Positions 1 to 8,758 are shown, counted from the stretch's first letter. The stretch: DNA of 64,000 nt from JANWWM01 sp046719715 (GCA_046719715.1 JBDNCJ010000004.1:1-64000), one strand, 5' to 3'. The notes: a model not told the origin generated them from the letters alone. Translations and numbers: made by a program.

Positions 1-191
1 AAGCCATCGGCTTCGGCATGGAAGTTCTCGAAGTGATTCGGCGTGTTATGTTTGATGAAAAAACTGCCCTTGTTTGTCTCAATGCGTTCAGCATGATGGA
101 TACACCCGCCACTGACGCGCTGTCGACGCACGATGCGTAGCGGTTCCCCGAGCGCGGATTCCAACGCACGCGCAAGTTCAGCATCGGACAT
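1..191 (-). CDS. Fructosamine kinase family protein (5' part only)
   Basis: The reverse strand from an ATG at 191 reads MSDAELARALESALGEP and then a VSGGCIHHAERIE segment followed by FFIKHN. This resembles the N-lobe of fructosamine/ketosamine-3-kinases, which phosphorylate glycated lysines so that the sugar can be lost (protein deglycation). Only 63 codons are inside the window; the catalytic loop lies beyond position 1. The start follows the stop of the methyltransferase gene by two bases (TGA-CG-ATG), so the two genes are probably translationally coupled. The family call rests on the short N-terminal signature only. An aminoglycoside-phosphotransferase-fold relative is the alternative. Confidence 0.7.
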   Translation of the reverse strand, partial: MSDAELARALESALGEPLRIVRRQRVSGGCIHHAERIETNKGSFFIKHNTPNHFENFHAEADG

Positions 192-193
192 CG

Positions 194-871
194 TCAGTAG
201 ATGAACGGAATGAGTTTTTTCGTTCTTGCACAGTAATCACGATAGGCTTTTCCAAATCGCTTTTCCATCATGGCTTCCTCGACGCGAATATGATTGCCGA
301 AGACCACACCGCCCGCAATGGCAAATAAAATCAAGGCGTAAAGGCTTTGCATCAACACGCCAAAGCCTGAAAAGAGCAAGAGATAGGCAAGGTAAATCGG
401 ATGACGAATGGCGCCGTAGACGCCGCTGGTGATGAGTTGGTGGTCGTCTTTGAGCACCAAGCGATCGAAGAATTTGCCGAGCGTGCGCGTGGCATGATGC
501 ACCAGCACAATCGCCGCCAAGAAGAGCACGCCTGCCGCAAGTATTGAAACGGTTTCGGGAAGCAAGGTCGCGAGCGATTGTTGTTTGGCAAAATCGTAAA
601 TCGCAAGCGGATGAATCAGCCACAGCCCCGCCGTCGCCAGCGATGTAGAAACGCCAAGGTCCTTTTGAACGGATTTGCTCTCGACTTTTTGTGAGACTTG
701 CCCTGTGGCAATCGTGTTCCAAACCGACCCTATCAAGAACAGCAAATAGACTGCATACAACGTCAGCATCTGCCACGACAAACCCACTTCTAAAAAATAC
801 GCCGGCACGCCAAGCGCAATGGCAATCAACAGCGCAATTTGCCGAAGTTGCTTCAAGAATCGGGCGAACAT
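194..871 (-). CDS. Isoprenylcysteine carboxyl methyltransferase-like integral membrane methyltransferase
   Basis: A 225-residue protein with about five hydrophobic segments. The C-terminal third carries the pattern of the ICMT/PEMT-like membrane methyltransferases: LITSGVYGAIRHPIYLAYLL (around residues 146-165), then RVEEAMMEKRFGKAYRDYC and a short tail. In this family the RHPIY and EE...Y residues form the SAM-binding site. Bacterial members methylate small lipophilic or unknown substrates; nothing here identifies the substrate. It lies one base after the leuS stop and two bases before the fructosamine-kinase start, forming a compact minus-strand operon. Family assignment is good, function unknown. 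Confidence 0.75.
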   Translation of the reverse strand: MFARFLKQLRQIALLIAIALGVPAYFLEVGLSWQMLTLYAVYLLFLIGSVWNTIATGQVSQKVESKSVQKDLGVSTSLATAGLWLIHPLAIYDFAKQQSLATLLPETVSILAAGVLFLAAIVLVHHATRTLGKFFDRLVLKDDHQLITSGVYGAIRHPIYLAYLLLFSGFGVLMQSLYALILFAIAGGVVFGNHIRVEEAMMEKRFGKAYRDYCARTKKLIPFIY

Positions 872-872
872 G

Positions 873-3332
873 TCACTTCACCACCAGATTGACGAGCTTA
901 TTGGGCACAACAATTTGCTTGACGATTTCTTTGCCGTCAATGAACTTCACGACGGAATCCACTTCCTTAGCGCGTTGAAGGAGTTCGTCGTTGCTCATGC
1001 CCACTGCCGCCTCAAATGTGCCGCGCAGTTTGCCGCTCACTTGCACAGCAATCGTTACGGTGTCGTCTTTGGCTAAGGCTTCGTCATACTTCGGATACGG
1101 TGCGTCCGCGATTGACGGGGTGTTGCCAATGGCTTCCCAGAGTTCTTCTGCAATGTGTGGCGCGAAGGGAGAAAGCATCACCAGCAAGTTTTCAATGGCG
1201 GTTTTATTGTGGCAATTTTCTTTGGTCAGCACATTGACAAATTCCATCATGGCGGCAATTGCCGTGTTGAAGCGCAAGTTCTCGCAATCTTCCTCGACCT
1301 TTTTTATCGTCTTGTGCATTGCCTTTTGAATCTCCATCGTCATTGGCTTGTCATCGACACTCACCTTGCCATTGGCTTCAGAATCGCCCTCGTGCGCGTT
1401 GGAATAAATCAGCCGCCAGACGCGTCCCAAAAAGCGTACCACGCCTTCAATGCCCTTCGTGTTCCAAGGCTTGGTTTGTTCGAGCGGACCAAGGAACATC
1501 ACATAAAGCCGCGCCACGTCTGCGCCATACTCTTGCAAGAGCGAATCGACGCCAATCACGTTGCCGCGCGATTTAGACATCTTTTCGCCGTCTTCGCCCA
1601 AAATCATGCCTTGGTTGAAGAGCTTCTTGAACGGCTCTTTGTGCGCGACAAGTCCGCAATCGTACAGCACCTTGTGCCAAAAGCGGGCATAAAGCAGATG
1701 CAGAACGGCGTGCTCCGCGCCCCCAATGTAGAGGTCGACCATGCCCCAGTATTTTTCTTTTTCAGGCGAACAAAAGGCGTCAGGATTGCGCGCATCTTTG
1801 AACCGCAAGTAATACCAACAGCTTCCCGCCCACTGCGGCATCGTGTTGGTTTCGCGTCGAAACTTGCCGTATTCGTCTTCGCCGTATAGCCAATCGTGAA
1901 TGTTTGCCAACGGCGATTCACCCGTGCCCGACGGTTCATACTTTTCGACTTCTGGAAGTTCGAGCGGCAAGTTCGTTTCAGGACGCATTGTGCCGTCTTC
2001 GTAGTGCTTAATCGGAATTGGCTCGCCCCAATAGCGTTGACGCGAAAACACCCAATCGCGCAGTTTGTAATTGACCTTGCGTTTGCCGATGCCTTTGGCT
2101 TCGAGGTAATCGCAAATTTTTTCAAAGGCGTCTTTATAGGTCAACCCGTTGAGACTGACTTCGCCGTTATCGCTATTGACACACGGCGCATCTTTCGCCA
2201 CAAACACTTGCTCTTCAACGTCGTGCGGCGACTTCAAGACTTCTACAATAGGTAGGTTAAACTTCTTTGCAAATTCCCAGTCGCGCTCGTCGTGTGCGGG
2301 CACTGCCATAATCGCGCCTGTGCCGTAACTCATCAGCACATAGTCGGCAATCCAAACGGGAATGGGCTTTTGCGTCAGCGGATTGATGGCATAGCCGCCT
2401 GTAAAGACGCCCGTTTTTTCTTTCTGCAATCCTGTGCGTTCCAAATCGGATTTCGTTTTCGCCTCGTCTTGGTAAGCGGCGACGGCGGCGCGTTGTGCGT
2501 CGGTTGTGAGTTCATCAACGAGCGGATGTTCGGGAGAAAGCACCATGTAGGTTGCGCCGAAAATCGTATCGGGGCGCGTTGTAAAGACCACGACTTTTTC
2601 AAGTTTTCCGTTCTCTCTTCTCCCTTCTCTATTCTCTATTCTAAATTCTATTTCACACCCTTCGCTTCTGCCAATCCAGTTGCGTTGCATTTCCTTGATG
2701 CTCTCGCTCCAATCGAGCTCGTCTAAATCTGCCAGTAATCGCTCCGCATACTCCGTAATTTTCAGCACCCATTGGCGCAAGGGTTTTCGGACGACGGTAA
2801 AACCTTTTTCAAGATACTCATCGACTTCTTCGTTGGCGAGCACAACCTTTTGCTCTTCGCACCAGTTGACGGGGATTTCCGCCACGTAGGCGAGCCCTTG
2901 TTCGTAGAGTTTCAGAAATATCCATTGCGTCCATTTGACATAGTCCATATCCGTTGTATTGATTTCGCGCGACCAGTCATATGAACCGCCCAAACGTTGA
3001 AGCGAGGCTTTGAAGCTTTTGATATTCTGTTCCGTCGTGAGGCGCGGATGCGTGCCCGTCTTGATAGCATATTGTTCGGCAGGCAAGCCGAAAGCGTCCC
3101 AGCCCATTGGATGGAGGACGCAAAATCCTTTGTGGCGTTTGAAGCGTGCGACAATGTCCGTTGCCGTATAGCCCTCTATATGCCCAACATGTAACCCGCT
3201 TCCGCTTGGATATGGAAACATATCGAGCACATAATACTTCGGCTTATCAGGCGTTTCATGGACTTCAAACGTGCGATGTTCCGCCCAGTAGCGTTGCCAC
3301 TTTTTTTCGATGTCTGAAAAAGAGTATTTCAT
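873..3332 (-). CDS. leuS: Leucyl-tRNA synthetase
   Basis: Class I aminoacyl-tRNA synthetase charging tRNA-Leu. The 819-residue protein starts MKYSFSDIEKKWQRYW, the usual bacterial LeuRS N-terminus. The HIGH-type motif PYPSGSGLHVGH is at residues 40-51 and KMSKSRGNV near residue 580. The CP1 editing domain shows VFTTRPDTIFGATYMVL and MAVPAHDERDWEF. The open frame extends 39 codons upstream, but the ATG at 3332 matches the family start, lies just downstream of a TATATTTG box, and the extension has no synthetase character. An unusual short insertion (about residues 226-243) encoded by a pyrimidine-rich tract lies just before the editing-domain TTRPD motif. The window also holds two tRNA-Leu genes. 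Confidence 0.97.
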   Translation of the reverse strand: MKYSFSDIEKKWQRYWAEHRTFEVHETPDKPKYYVLDMFPYPSGSGLHVGHIEGYTATDIVARFKRHKGFCVLHPMGWDAFGLPAEQYAIKTGTHPRLTTEQNIKSFKASLQRLGGSYDWSREINTTDMDYVKWTQWIFLKLYEQGLAYVAEIPVNWCEEQKVVLANEEVDEYLEKGFTVVRKPLRQWVLKITEYAERLLADLDELDWSESIKEMQRNWIGRSEGCEIEFRIENREGRRENGKLEKVVVFTTRPDTIFGATYMVLSPEHPLVDELTTDAQRAAVAAYQDEAKTKSDLERTGLQKEKTGVFTGGYAINPLTQKPIPVWIADYVLMSYGTGAIMAVPAHDERDWEFAKKFNLPIVEVLKSPHDVEEQVFVAKDAPCVNSDNGEVSLNGLTYKDAFEKICDYLEAKGIGKRKVNYKLRDWVFSRQRYWGEPIPIKHYEDGTMRPETNLPLELPEVEKYEPSGTGESPLANIHDWLYGEDEYGKFRRETNTMPQWAGSCWYYLRFKDARNPDAFCSPEKEKYWGMVDLYIGGAEHAVLHLLYARFWHKVLYDCGLVAHKEPFKKLFNQGMILGEDGEKMSKSRGNVIGVDSLLQEYGADVARLYVMFLGPLEQTKPWNTKGIEGVVRFLGRVWRLIYSNAHEGDSEANGKVSVDDKPMTMEIQKAMHKTIKKVEEDCENLRFNTAIAAMMEFVNVLTKENCHNKTAIENLLVMLSPFAPHIAEELWEAIGNTPSIADAPYPKYDEALAKDDTVTIAVQVSGKLRGTFEAAVGMSNDELLQRAKEVDSVVKFIDGKEIVKQIVVPNKLVNLVVK

Positions 3333-3357
3333 TGGATTGTTTCGCGTTGAAAGAGCG

Positions 3358-3365
3358 CAAATATA
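3358..3365 (-). promoter_or_regulatory. Possible -7 box of leuS promoter
   Basis: On the minus strand the octamer TATATTTG lies 25 bp upstream of the leuS ATG. It matches the Bacteroidetes-type -7 element TAnnTTTG. No clear TTTG -33 element sits at the expected 19-21 bp, so this is a weak call. Confidence 0.35.
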
Positions 3366-3420
3366 ACGCTTAGGGATTGGTTTTGCGTTGTGTTCGCTTT
3401 GAACACCAACTGTTGGCAAC

Positions 3421-3457
3421 AAAAAAAGCGTCCCGCCGTTTCCAGCCAAGACGCTTT
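3421..3457 (-). terminator. Rho-independent terminator after the T9SS gene
   Basis: Minus-strand hairpin with stem AAGCGTC/GACGCTT and a GGCTGGAAACGGCGG-type loop, followed by a run of seven T. It lies about 90 bp beyond the stop of the T9SS protein gene. A nearly identical hairpin is found at 5862-5897. Confidence 0.75.
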
Positions 3458-3464
3458 CACATAA

Positions 3465-3544
3465 TTTTTAATGAGCAATGACTAACGAGAAATGAATAAT
3501 TTGAAAGAGACTCTCGTTACGCATTCCTCACTGCTCATTATTCA
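3465..3544. repeat. Dispersed repeat family B (AATGAGCAATGA-type tract)
   Basis: An 80 bp tract of AATGAG/ATTCAT-type words with internal complementarity (minus strand CGTAACGAGAG against TTCTCGTTAGTCATT). Related tracts occur near 5940-6155, 8630-8670, 18840-18870 and 46337-46416. It directly abuts the stop codon of the T9SS gene. Confidence 0.55.
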
Positions 3545-5701
3545 TTACTTCACCAGCATCATCTTCTTCGTCTGCACAAAGTTTGAACCTGACGCGCCAT
3601 TCGTCGCGCTCGCCTGCAGACGATAGAAATACACGCCGCTTGCCAAATTGCTTGCGTTGAAATTGAAATTGTATGTTCCCGCCTCTTGACGAGCATTCAC
3701 TAATGTCGCCACTTCCTTGCCCAGCACATCATAAACTTTGAGCAAGACGGTGCTTGCCGTTGGAAGTTGGTAGTTGATAATCGTCGTCGGGTTGAACGGG
3801 TTGGGATAATTTTGCGAGAGTTCAAAGGTCTTCGGCAAGCCCGCGTCGACTTCAATGATGGGGCTGTATTCAAACTGTCCGTCAAAATCAATCTGCTTCA
3901 AGCGGTATTGAACTTTGCCCGTTGCCGTGCGGTCTATGAACGAGTAGGATTGCGCTTCGGTCGTGGTGCCGTTGCCTCTGACGAAGCCGAGCGTGTTCCA
4001 GGTTGCCCCTGCGGATTTGCGTTCCACTTCAAAACCTGAATTATTCTGCTCCGACGCGGTCGTCCAAGTGAGCAAAATTCGGTCTATATTTTTCGTCGCG
4101 GTGAAGGAGGTGAGTTCAACAGGCACTTGGGTAAAGAGTATGGCTTCAATCATAAAGCGGTTCAAGTCGGTAACGGCGGTCGGCACTTCGCCGCCGTTAA
4201 GCGTGGCGGAGTAATAGCGGTCGGGACGGGCAGGATTTTCAGTTTGCGTGCCTAAGGGGAAATACGCCGTTGGGCTGGCGGTTTGCGCTAATCCGACGTA
4301 GAAGTCGGTGTTGGTGAGCGTCGGTAGGTTTTGCAAGTCAAACGTGAAAAATTGGTTCAGCATTGTGTTTTGAATCGTCAGTGTCGCCGATGTATCTAAA
4401 CGTTGTCCATTTGCTCCGAGCAATACCGCATAGACATTTTTTCCTACCGAATTAGGGTCAGCAGAAATAAACACTCGTACTTGACTGATTTTATTAGACC
4501 CCGAAAGCCTGAACCGCGTTAGGAGCAATCCGCTTCCAGTGCCGAACCCCACTTGCCCACTTGCCGGATTGGCATCGAGATAACTGAACGTGTTGGAAGA
4601 AATATCCTGCGTAATGGTTTGCGAGTTGTTATTGATATTTGCGTCGCTTGGTACAGAGACGGTTACAAAATTAAAGCCAATGTTTATCGGCGTGTAGTTG
4701 GGAAAGTCGACGACGCGCCGCGCATTGACGGGCAAGCTTGCGATGACTTGTGTGTTGGTGAAGCTATTGACGCCTGAAATGGTGAGCGTTACAGGCAGAT
4801 TGGTAATCGGCACGGGTCCGGTATTTCGCACGAGTGCTTGAATCGGGAGCGGTGCGGCGAAAAAGCCGGGAGCCCTGGTGAGCGTGTAGACGGCTTCAAT
4901 GGCGGCGTCGTTTGTCGGGGGCGGCGTGCTTTGAAAGAATCGGAACGAGCGTCCCGGATTCCACGGCGCGCCTACACCTGAAAGCAATACAGTCGCGGTC
5001 GCACTCGTGCCGAATGTGGTCGCCACATTGATCGTGTTTTCCGCCGTAACCACTTGCGACGTATTACGCCCTTTGATGCCAATCGAGACGCGGAAGTTCG
5101 GTGCACTTGCGGTATTCAAAATCCACGTTCCGAATATGATTTCCACATCGTTGGACGTTTCATACAGGCGAATTTGGAAATCCAAACTGATAAAGCCTAA
5201 ACTCGCCGTCTCTGCCAGATTTTTGAATTGAATGATGCACACGCGAGAGCCGGCTAATCCGGTGGTGAATACGCGAAACTCCGGCGTCGGCGTGAAGCCC
5301 GTTGTCGGTTGTGCCGCCCTGAGCCCGGCATTAAATCCCGAAATGATTGCTGTGTCGCGTAGGTTCGCCGACGCTATCGCTGAACCCAGTCCCCCCGGAC
5401 CGCTTGGAAATAACGATGCGCTCGAAGGCGGCAACGCGCCGAGTTTGATGAAGCCATTTGAGTTGAGAATAAACTGCGTATATGTTACGCCGTTAAAGAC
5501 AAATGGAAACCCAATGTTGACAGGCGCAGAATTGACATTGTTAAAGCCTGTCGTGTTAATCACTGTGCCACTTTGGTCGATGTCGATATACGAGCGAAGC
5601 GTGTTCTGAACATTGGTAGGCGAAAACCCAAACTGTGCAACCAGCGGCGAACTCGTTGCCGTAAGAAAACTTGCAAGTAAAAAGCGGTAGATGATGTGCA
5701 T
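3545..5701 (-). CDS. Secreted protein with T9SS type A C-terminal sorting domain
   Basis: A 718-residue exported protein. An N-terminal signal peptide (MHIIYRFLLASFLTATSSPLVAQ) is followed by a beta-rich region containing INIGFPFVFNGVTYTQFILN-like strands with a SNGFIKLG turn (about residues 45-90). Next come a region resembling CARDB/adhesion beta domains (TNDAAIEAVYTLTR), a segment VELTSFTATKNIDRILLTW typical of cell-surface proteins, and the sorting domain YPNPFNPTTIINYQLP...GVYFYRLQAS...KKMMLVK at the C-terminus. The last part is the type IX secretion signal of Bacteroidota/Chlorobiota: it directs passage across the outer membrane and is removed at the surface. Ligand or enzymatic role is not recognisable. 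Its 3' end and flank are duplicated at 46200-46370. Confidence 0.88.
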   Translation of the reverse strand: MHIIYRFLLASFLTATSSPLVAQFGFSPTNVQNTLRSYIDIDQSGTVINTTGFNNVNSAPVNIGFPFVFNGVTYTQFILNSNGFIKLGALPPSSASLFPSGPGGLGSAIASANLRDTAIISGFNAGLRAAQPTTGFTPTPEFRVFTTGLAGSRVCIIQFKNLAETASLGFISLDFQIRLYETSNDVEIIFGTWILNTASAPNFRVSIGIKGRNTSQVVTAENTINVATTFGTSATATVLLSGVGAPWNPGRSFRFFQSTPPPTNDAAIEAVYTLTRAPGFFAAPLPIQALVRNTGPVPITNLPVTLTISGVNSFTNTQVIASLPVNARRVVDFPNYTPINIGFNFVTVSVPSDANINNNSQTITQDISSNTFSYLDANPASGQVGFGTGSGLLLTRFRLSGSNKISQVRVFISADPNSVGKNVYAVLLGANGQRLDTSATLTIQNTMLNQFFTFDLQNLPTLTNTDFYVGLAQTASPTAYFPLGTQTENPARPDRYYSATLNGGEVPTAVTDLNRFMIEAILFTQVPVELTSFTATKNIDRILLTWTTASEQNNSGFEVERKSAGATWNTLGFVRGNGTTTEAQSYSFIDRTATGKVQYRLKQIDFDGQFEYSPIIEVDAGLPKTFELSQNYPNPFNPTTIINYQLPTASTVLLKVYDVLGKEVATLVNARQEAGTYNFNFNASNLASGVYFYRLQASATNGASGSNFVQTKKMMLVK

Positions 5702-5861
5702 GACGATGAAAGATATTGAATAAGTTTTGACTGCAATGCTAAGTGTCGTTTATGCAATAAGCACTGCTATCAGAAATGTAACACCTTAAACGGCATTTCC
5801 CTCTCCCAGCGTTTCAACCCTCAATTTTTCTATCCTCTTCGCGCAAGCCACTCGTGGAAAT

Positions 5862-5897
5862 AAAAAAGCGTCCCGCCGTTTCCAGCCGAGACGCTTC
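5862..5897 (-). terminator. Rho-independent terminator of the small basic protein gene
   Basis: Minus-strand stem AAGCGTC/GACGCTT with the same loop as the hairpin at 3421-3457 (one base differs) and six T downstream. It lies about 270 bp past the stop of the gene at 6166-6456, beyond a repeat block. Confidence 0.7.
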
Positions 5898-6015
5898 ACA
5901 TAAGAGAAAACAAAGAACATTAGCCAGCGAAAAAAACCTTTTTAATGAGCAATGAGCAACGATTAATGAGTGATGTGAAGATGTCTCTCGTTACGGTAGT
6001 GCTATAAAAGGATTC

Positions 6016-6105
6016 GTCATTCCGAGCAACGCGAGGAATCCACTTGACGCGCTCGGCGAGGCTCGCTATGGATTCTTCACTTCGCTACCCTTCGTTCAGA
6101 ATGAC
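6016..6105. repeat. Dispersed palindromic repeat family A
   Basis: Begins GTCATTCCGAGC...GAGGAATCCA and ends TGGATTCTTCACTTCGC...CAGAATGAC, so the two ends are inverted copies of each other. The same element recurs at 8534-8615, 18675-18749, 29304-29450, 36129-36220 and 48326-48391, with half-elements elsewhere. Confidence 0.75.
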
Positions 6106-6165
6106 CAACACGACATGACCCCCGTTACTCATTCCTCACCATTCATTATTCATTAGTATCGTTCT

Positions 6166-6456
6166 TCATTTTTTCTTTTTGGCTTTTTCCGCCGCTTTTC
6201 TGGCGCGTTCTCTATCGCCGACGGATTCAATGCGCTTGTTTCGTCGTTCATTGCGTTTCATTTCGTAATACTTTGCCGACGGCATCGGACCGCGCGGCTT
6301 CGTCGACGATTTTGATTTGCTCTTGCTTTGCGCAAACGCCGCCTCTACAACCCACTCCGACGAACCCGCTGATGCGAGGCTTCTATGATGCGCATTTGTC
6401 GGCGCGCTTACAATCAAGAACATCACGAGTGCGAAAAGCGTGTATAAGGTCTTCAT
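6166..6456 (-). CDS. Small secreted basic protein of unknown function
   Basis: A 96-residue protein starting MKTLYTLFALVMFLIVSAPTNA, a clear signal peptide, followed by a lysine/arginine/serine-rich tail (SKSKSKSSTKPRGP and ARKAAEKAKKKK). The start at 6456 is preferred over the longer frame from 6537 because an AAAGGA ribosome-binding site precedes it and it places the signal peptide at the N-terminus. No domain is recognised. The strongly basic, low-complexity mature part suggests binding to acidic polymers or a cell-envelope role, but this is guesswork. Divergent from the symporter gene. Confidence 0.6.
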   Translation of the reverse strand: MKTLYTLFALVMFLIVSAPTNAHHRSLASAGSSEWVVEAAFAQSKSKSKSSTKPRGPMPSAKYYEMKRNERRNKRIESVGDRERARKAAEKAKKKK

Positions 6457-6670
6457 ATCCTTTGCTGTTTTGAAGTTGAACAAGACATACAAAGGTCGGG
6501 CGAAACCGCGCGCGAGGAAATAGCAAACGTTTGTCATTTTGTCCTTGATTTTGAGCGAATTTTAATTTTGAACGCACAAGATTCTTTCTTCCGCCGTCGA
6601 GAATCTCGTTTCTTTCAGATGGAATTTTCCGTGCGTTTCTGCATATTCAGCCACTTGATTCACATCAAAT

Positions 6671-8170
6671 ATGCACTTCTCACCGCTCGATTGGCTTGTT
6701 GTTTTGATTTACATCGCCGGCGTGACGCTGTTCGGCATTCTGAAGGGCGGCAAGCAAACTTCTGCAACAGATTATTTCCTCTCCGAAGAAAAAATTCGTT
6801 GGTGGGCGGTCGGCATCGCGATTGTCGCGACCGAAACTTCCGCGCTGACCTTTATTTCCGTGCCCGGCATCGCTTACAAAGGCAATTTTAATTTTCTTCA
6901 ACTTGCTATCGGCTACTTCGTCGGTCGCGTGATGGTGGCGTATTTGTTTCTGCCCAAATACTACGCAGGCGAATTAACCACTGCCTACGCGTTGATGGAA
7001 TCGCGCTTTGGGCTACCGCTTCGGCGTTTGACGTCGCTTGTCTTCATCATCACGCGCATTTTCGCCGATGGCGTGAGGCTCTATGCTACGGCTATTCCGC
7101 TGGTCATCATTTTTCGCGGCTATAACCTCTTCGGCGGCATTTCCGACGCTATGCTTTACACACTTGGCATTGTGCTGATTGCCCTCGTTACCTTGCTTTA
7201 TGTCCAACTCGGTGGCGTGCGTGCCGTCATCTGGACGGATTTCATTCAACTTTTTGTTTATCTTTTGGGCGGCGGCTTGACGGTCTTTTTCTTACTTCAA
7301 CAGTCAGAACATTTTTTTATTCCAATAACAGAAATTTCAGCACGGGGCAAATTTGCGTTCTTCAATTTTTCCTTTGAGAATTTCTGGTCGTCGCCGTATC
7401 AATTTTTTCTTGCGGTTATCGGCGGCGCGTTTTTGACGATGGCGTCGCACGGCACGGATTACATCATTGTGCAACGGCTCTTTACCACGCCTTCGCTTCG
7501 CCATAGTCAAAGTGCTTTAATTTTAAGCGGTTTGATTGTGTTTCTTCAATTCGCGCTTTTTCTCCTTCTTGGCGCACTGCTCTACGGATTTTACGGCGAA
7601 CTTGCGTTCAAAGGCGATGAAGTGTTTTCAAAGTTTATTGTCGAAGAATTACCGACAGGCGTTTCAGGATTGATTGTGGCAGGACTTTTAGCGGCGGCAA
7701 TGTCGACCCTTTCAGGCTCTATTAGTGCGATTTCAAGCTCGACCGTCTTTGACTTATACGCTCACACTTCGCACGGCAAACGCGCAACGGAATCCGAAAA
7801 ACTCATTCTCTCCAAACGCATCAGTCTTGCTTGGGCGGCGATTCTCACGCTTTCCGCGCTGCTTTACATTGGTCTGGGTAAGGCAGTCGTAGAGGTTGCG
7901 CTCTCGATTGCCTCGTTCACTTACGGCGGATTGCTTGGCGTTTTTCTTTTGGCGATGTTTTTTAAGCGTGTCTCGCCACTTGGCGCGATTGTAGGCTTCT
8001 CTGCAAGTGTGCTGGTGATGGTCTTCGTCATGACGCAAACGAAATTGGCTTGGACGCTCTACACCCTCATTGGAAGCACGACGGCGATTGTGGTCGCGCT
8101 TCTTGTTTCCCGCGCCTCGAAACAAAACCCCTCGAAACCAAAAAGCGTCTCAACCGAGACGCCTTTGTGA
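6671..8170 (+). CDS. Sodium:solute symporter (SSS family)
   Basis: A 499-residue integral membrane protein with about 13-14 hydrophobic helices. Family hallmarks are the N-terminal LDWLVVLIYIAGVTLFGIL, GKQTSATDYFLSEEKIRWW (the sugar/solute symporter signature region), VGIAIVATETSALTFISVPG, and AAAMSTLSGSISAISSS, the conserved sodium-site helix. It imports an unknown small molecule (sugar, amino acid, myo-inositol or similar) with sodium. No pathway neighbours point to the substrate. The last ten codons (KPKSVSTETPL) overlap a hairpin that looks like a terminator for the opposing gene. Confidence 0.9.
   Translation: MHFSPLDWLVVLIYIAGVTLFGILKGGKQTSATDYFLSEEKIRWWAVGIAIVATETSALTFISVPGIAYKGNFNFLQLAIGYFVGRVMVAYLFLPKYYAGELTTAYALMESRFGLPLRRLTSLVFIITRIFADGVRLYATAIPLVIIFRGYNLFGGISDAMLYTLGIVLIALVTLLYVQLGGVRAVIWTDFIQLFVYLLGGGLTVFFLLQQSEHFFIPITEISARGKFAFFNFSFENFWSSPYQFFLAVIGGAFLTMASHGTDYIIVQRLFTTPSLRHSQSALILSGLIVFLQFALFLLLGALLYGFYGELAFKGDEVFSKFIVEELPTGVSGLIVAGLLAAAMSTLSGSISAISSSTVFDLYAHTSHGKRATESEKLILSKRISLAWAAILTLSALLYIGLGKAVVEVALSIASFTYGGLLGVFLLAMFFKRVSPLGAIVGFSASVLVMVFVMTQTKLAWTLYTLIGSTTAIVVALLVSRASKQNPSKPKSVSTETPL
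8139..8164 (-). terminator. Terminator embedded in the symporter 3' end
   Basis: Minus strand: GGCGTCTCGGTTGAGACGC followed by five T. Seven-base-pair stem (GCGTCTC/GAGACGC) with a four-base loop. It is placed to end the convergent small gene 8200-8430, about 36 bp past its stop, but is inside the coding sequence of the symporter. Confidence 0.55.
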
Positions 8171-8199
8171 TGATTTGATTAAAAACGACAATATGAATT

Positions 8200-8430
8200 T
8201 TAGCGACTGAATCCGCCGAGTTTGGCGAGCAGGTTGCGCAGGTTGATGCCGGCGCGATAGACGACCGTTCCAATGCCGTTTCCTGATTCTTGTTTGCCTT
8301 GTTCGTAATCCTCAACGCTGAATTCTTCCAGTTCCGCAGTCTTTGCGGCATCGGCGTTTCCGAATTCAAGGTCGTAATAGCGTTCTAAATCGCTCTTTTC
8401 TTTATGGTCTGTGCCTAAGTAGTCAAGCAT
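8200..8430 (-). CDS. Hypothetical 76-residue acidic protein
   Basis: Reads MLDYLGTDHKEKSDLERYYDLEFG...AELEEFSVEDYEQG, then VVYRAGINLRNLLAKLGGFSR. The N-terminal two thirds are acidic and likely helical; the C-terminal end is a basic amphipathic stretch. No signal peptide or membrane segment. No family recognised. It is followed by a hairpin and T-run, which supports it as a real transcription unit. Confidence 0.5.
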   Translation of the reverse strand: MLDYLGTDHKEKSDLERYYDLEFGNADAAKTAELEEFSVEDYEQGKQESGNGIGTVVYRAGINLRNLLAKLGGFSR

Positions 8431-8758
8431 GTTTCTTTTGATGATTAAAATTGGAGGTCTTTATTCGTCTGTTGCGATGGAATGTTGCACGGCTTTTCAG
8501 AAGCTTGCAGAGGGAAACCACAAAGGCGACTGGGTCATTCTAACCCTGAACGAAGCGAAGAGGAAGAATCCAACATTATTGTCTAAGATGGATTCCTCGC
8601 TCCACTCGCAATGACATTTCCGTTTTCCTTCTGTTCCTCATTTCTCATTGCTCATTCCTCATTAGAGATTGGATTCCTCGCTTCGCTCGCAATGACCACG
8701 AAACAATGCCGAGCACATTTTCATAGCACGACCAAGCGACTCATTTCCGTGAGCCGCC
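8431..8758. other. Intergenic repeats downstream of nuoN
   Basis: 328 bp holding a complete family A palindrome (8534-8615), a family B tract (about 8630-8670) and a half family A element (8671-8696). The open frames here are by-products of the repeats. No obvious T-rich terminator for the nuo operon. Confidence 0.6.
8534..8696. repeat. Family A palindrome plus half-copy
   Basis: GTCATTCTAACCCTGAACGAAG at the left and GGATTCCTCGCTCC...GCAATGAC at 8590-8615 are inverted ends of one element. A second right half, GGATTCCTCGCTTCGCTC followed by GCAATGAC, is at 8671-8696. Confidence 0.7.

Larger units (their letters stand above)
5702..6165. other. Intergenic region with terminator and repeats
   Basis: 464 bp without a credible gene. 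It holds the start-side leader of the T9SS gene, one strong minus-strand terminator (5862-5897), a family B tract (about 5940-5998 and 6115-6160) and a family A palindrome (6016-6105). Confidence 0.6.

Noticed and set aside
1155..1889. 244-codon open frame opposite leuS
   Set aside because: Antisense shadow of the leucyl-tRNA synthetase coding sequence.
8429..8614. Open frame of 61 codons
   Set aside because: Most of it is a family A repeat (LNEAKRKNP peptide is the translated palindrome).
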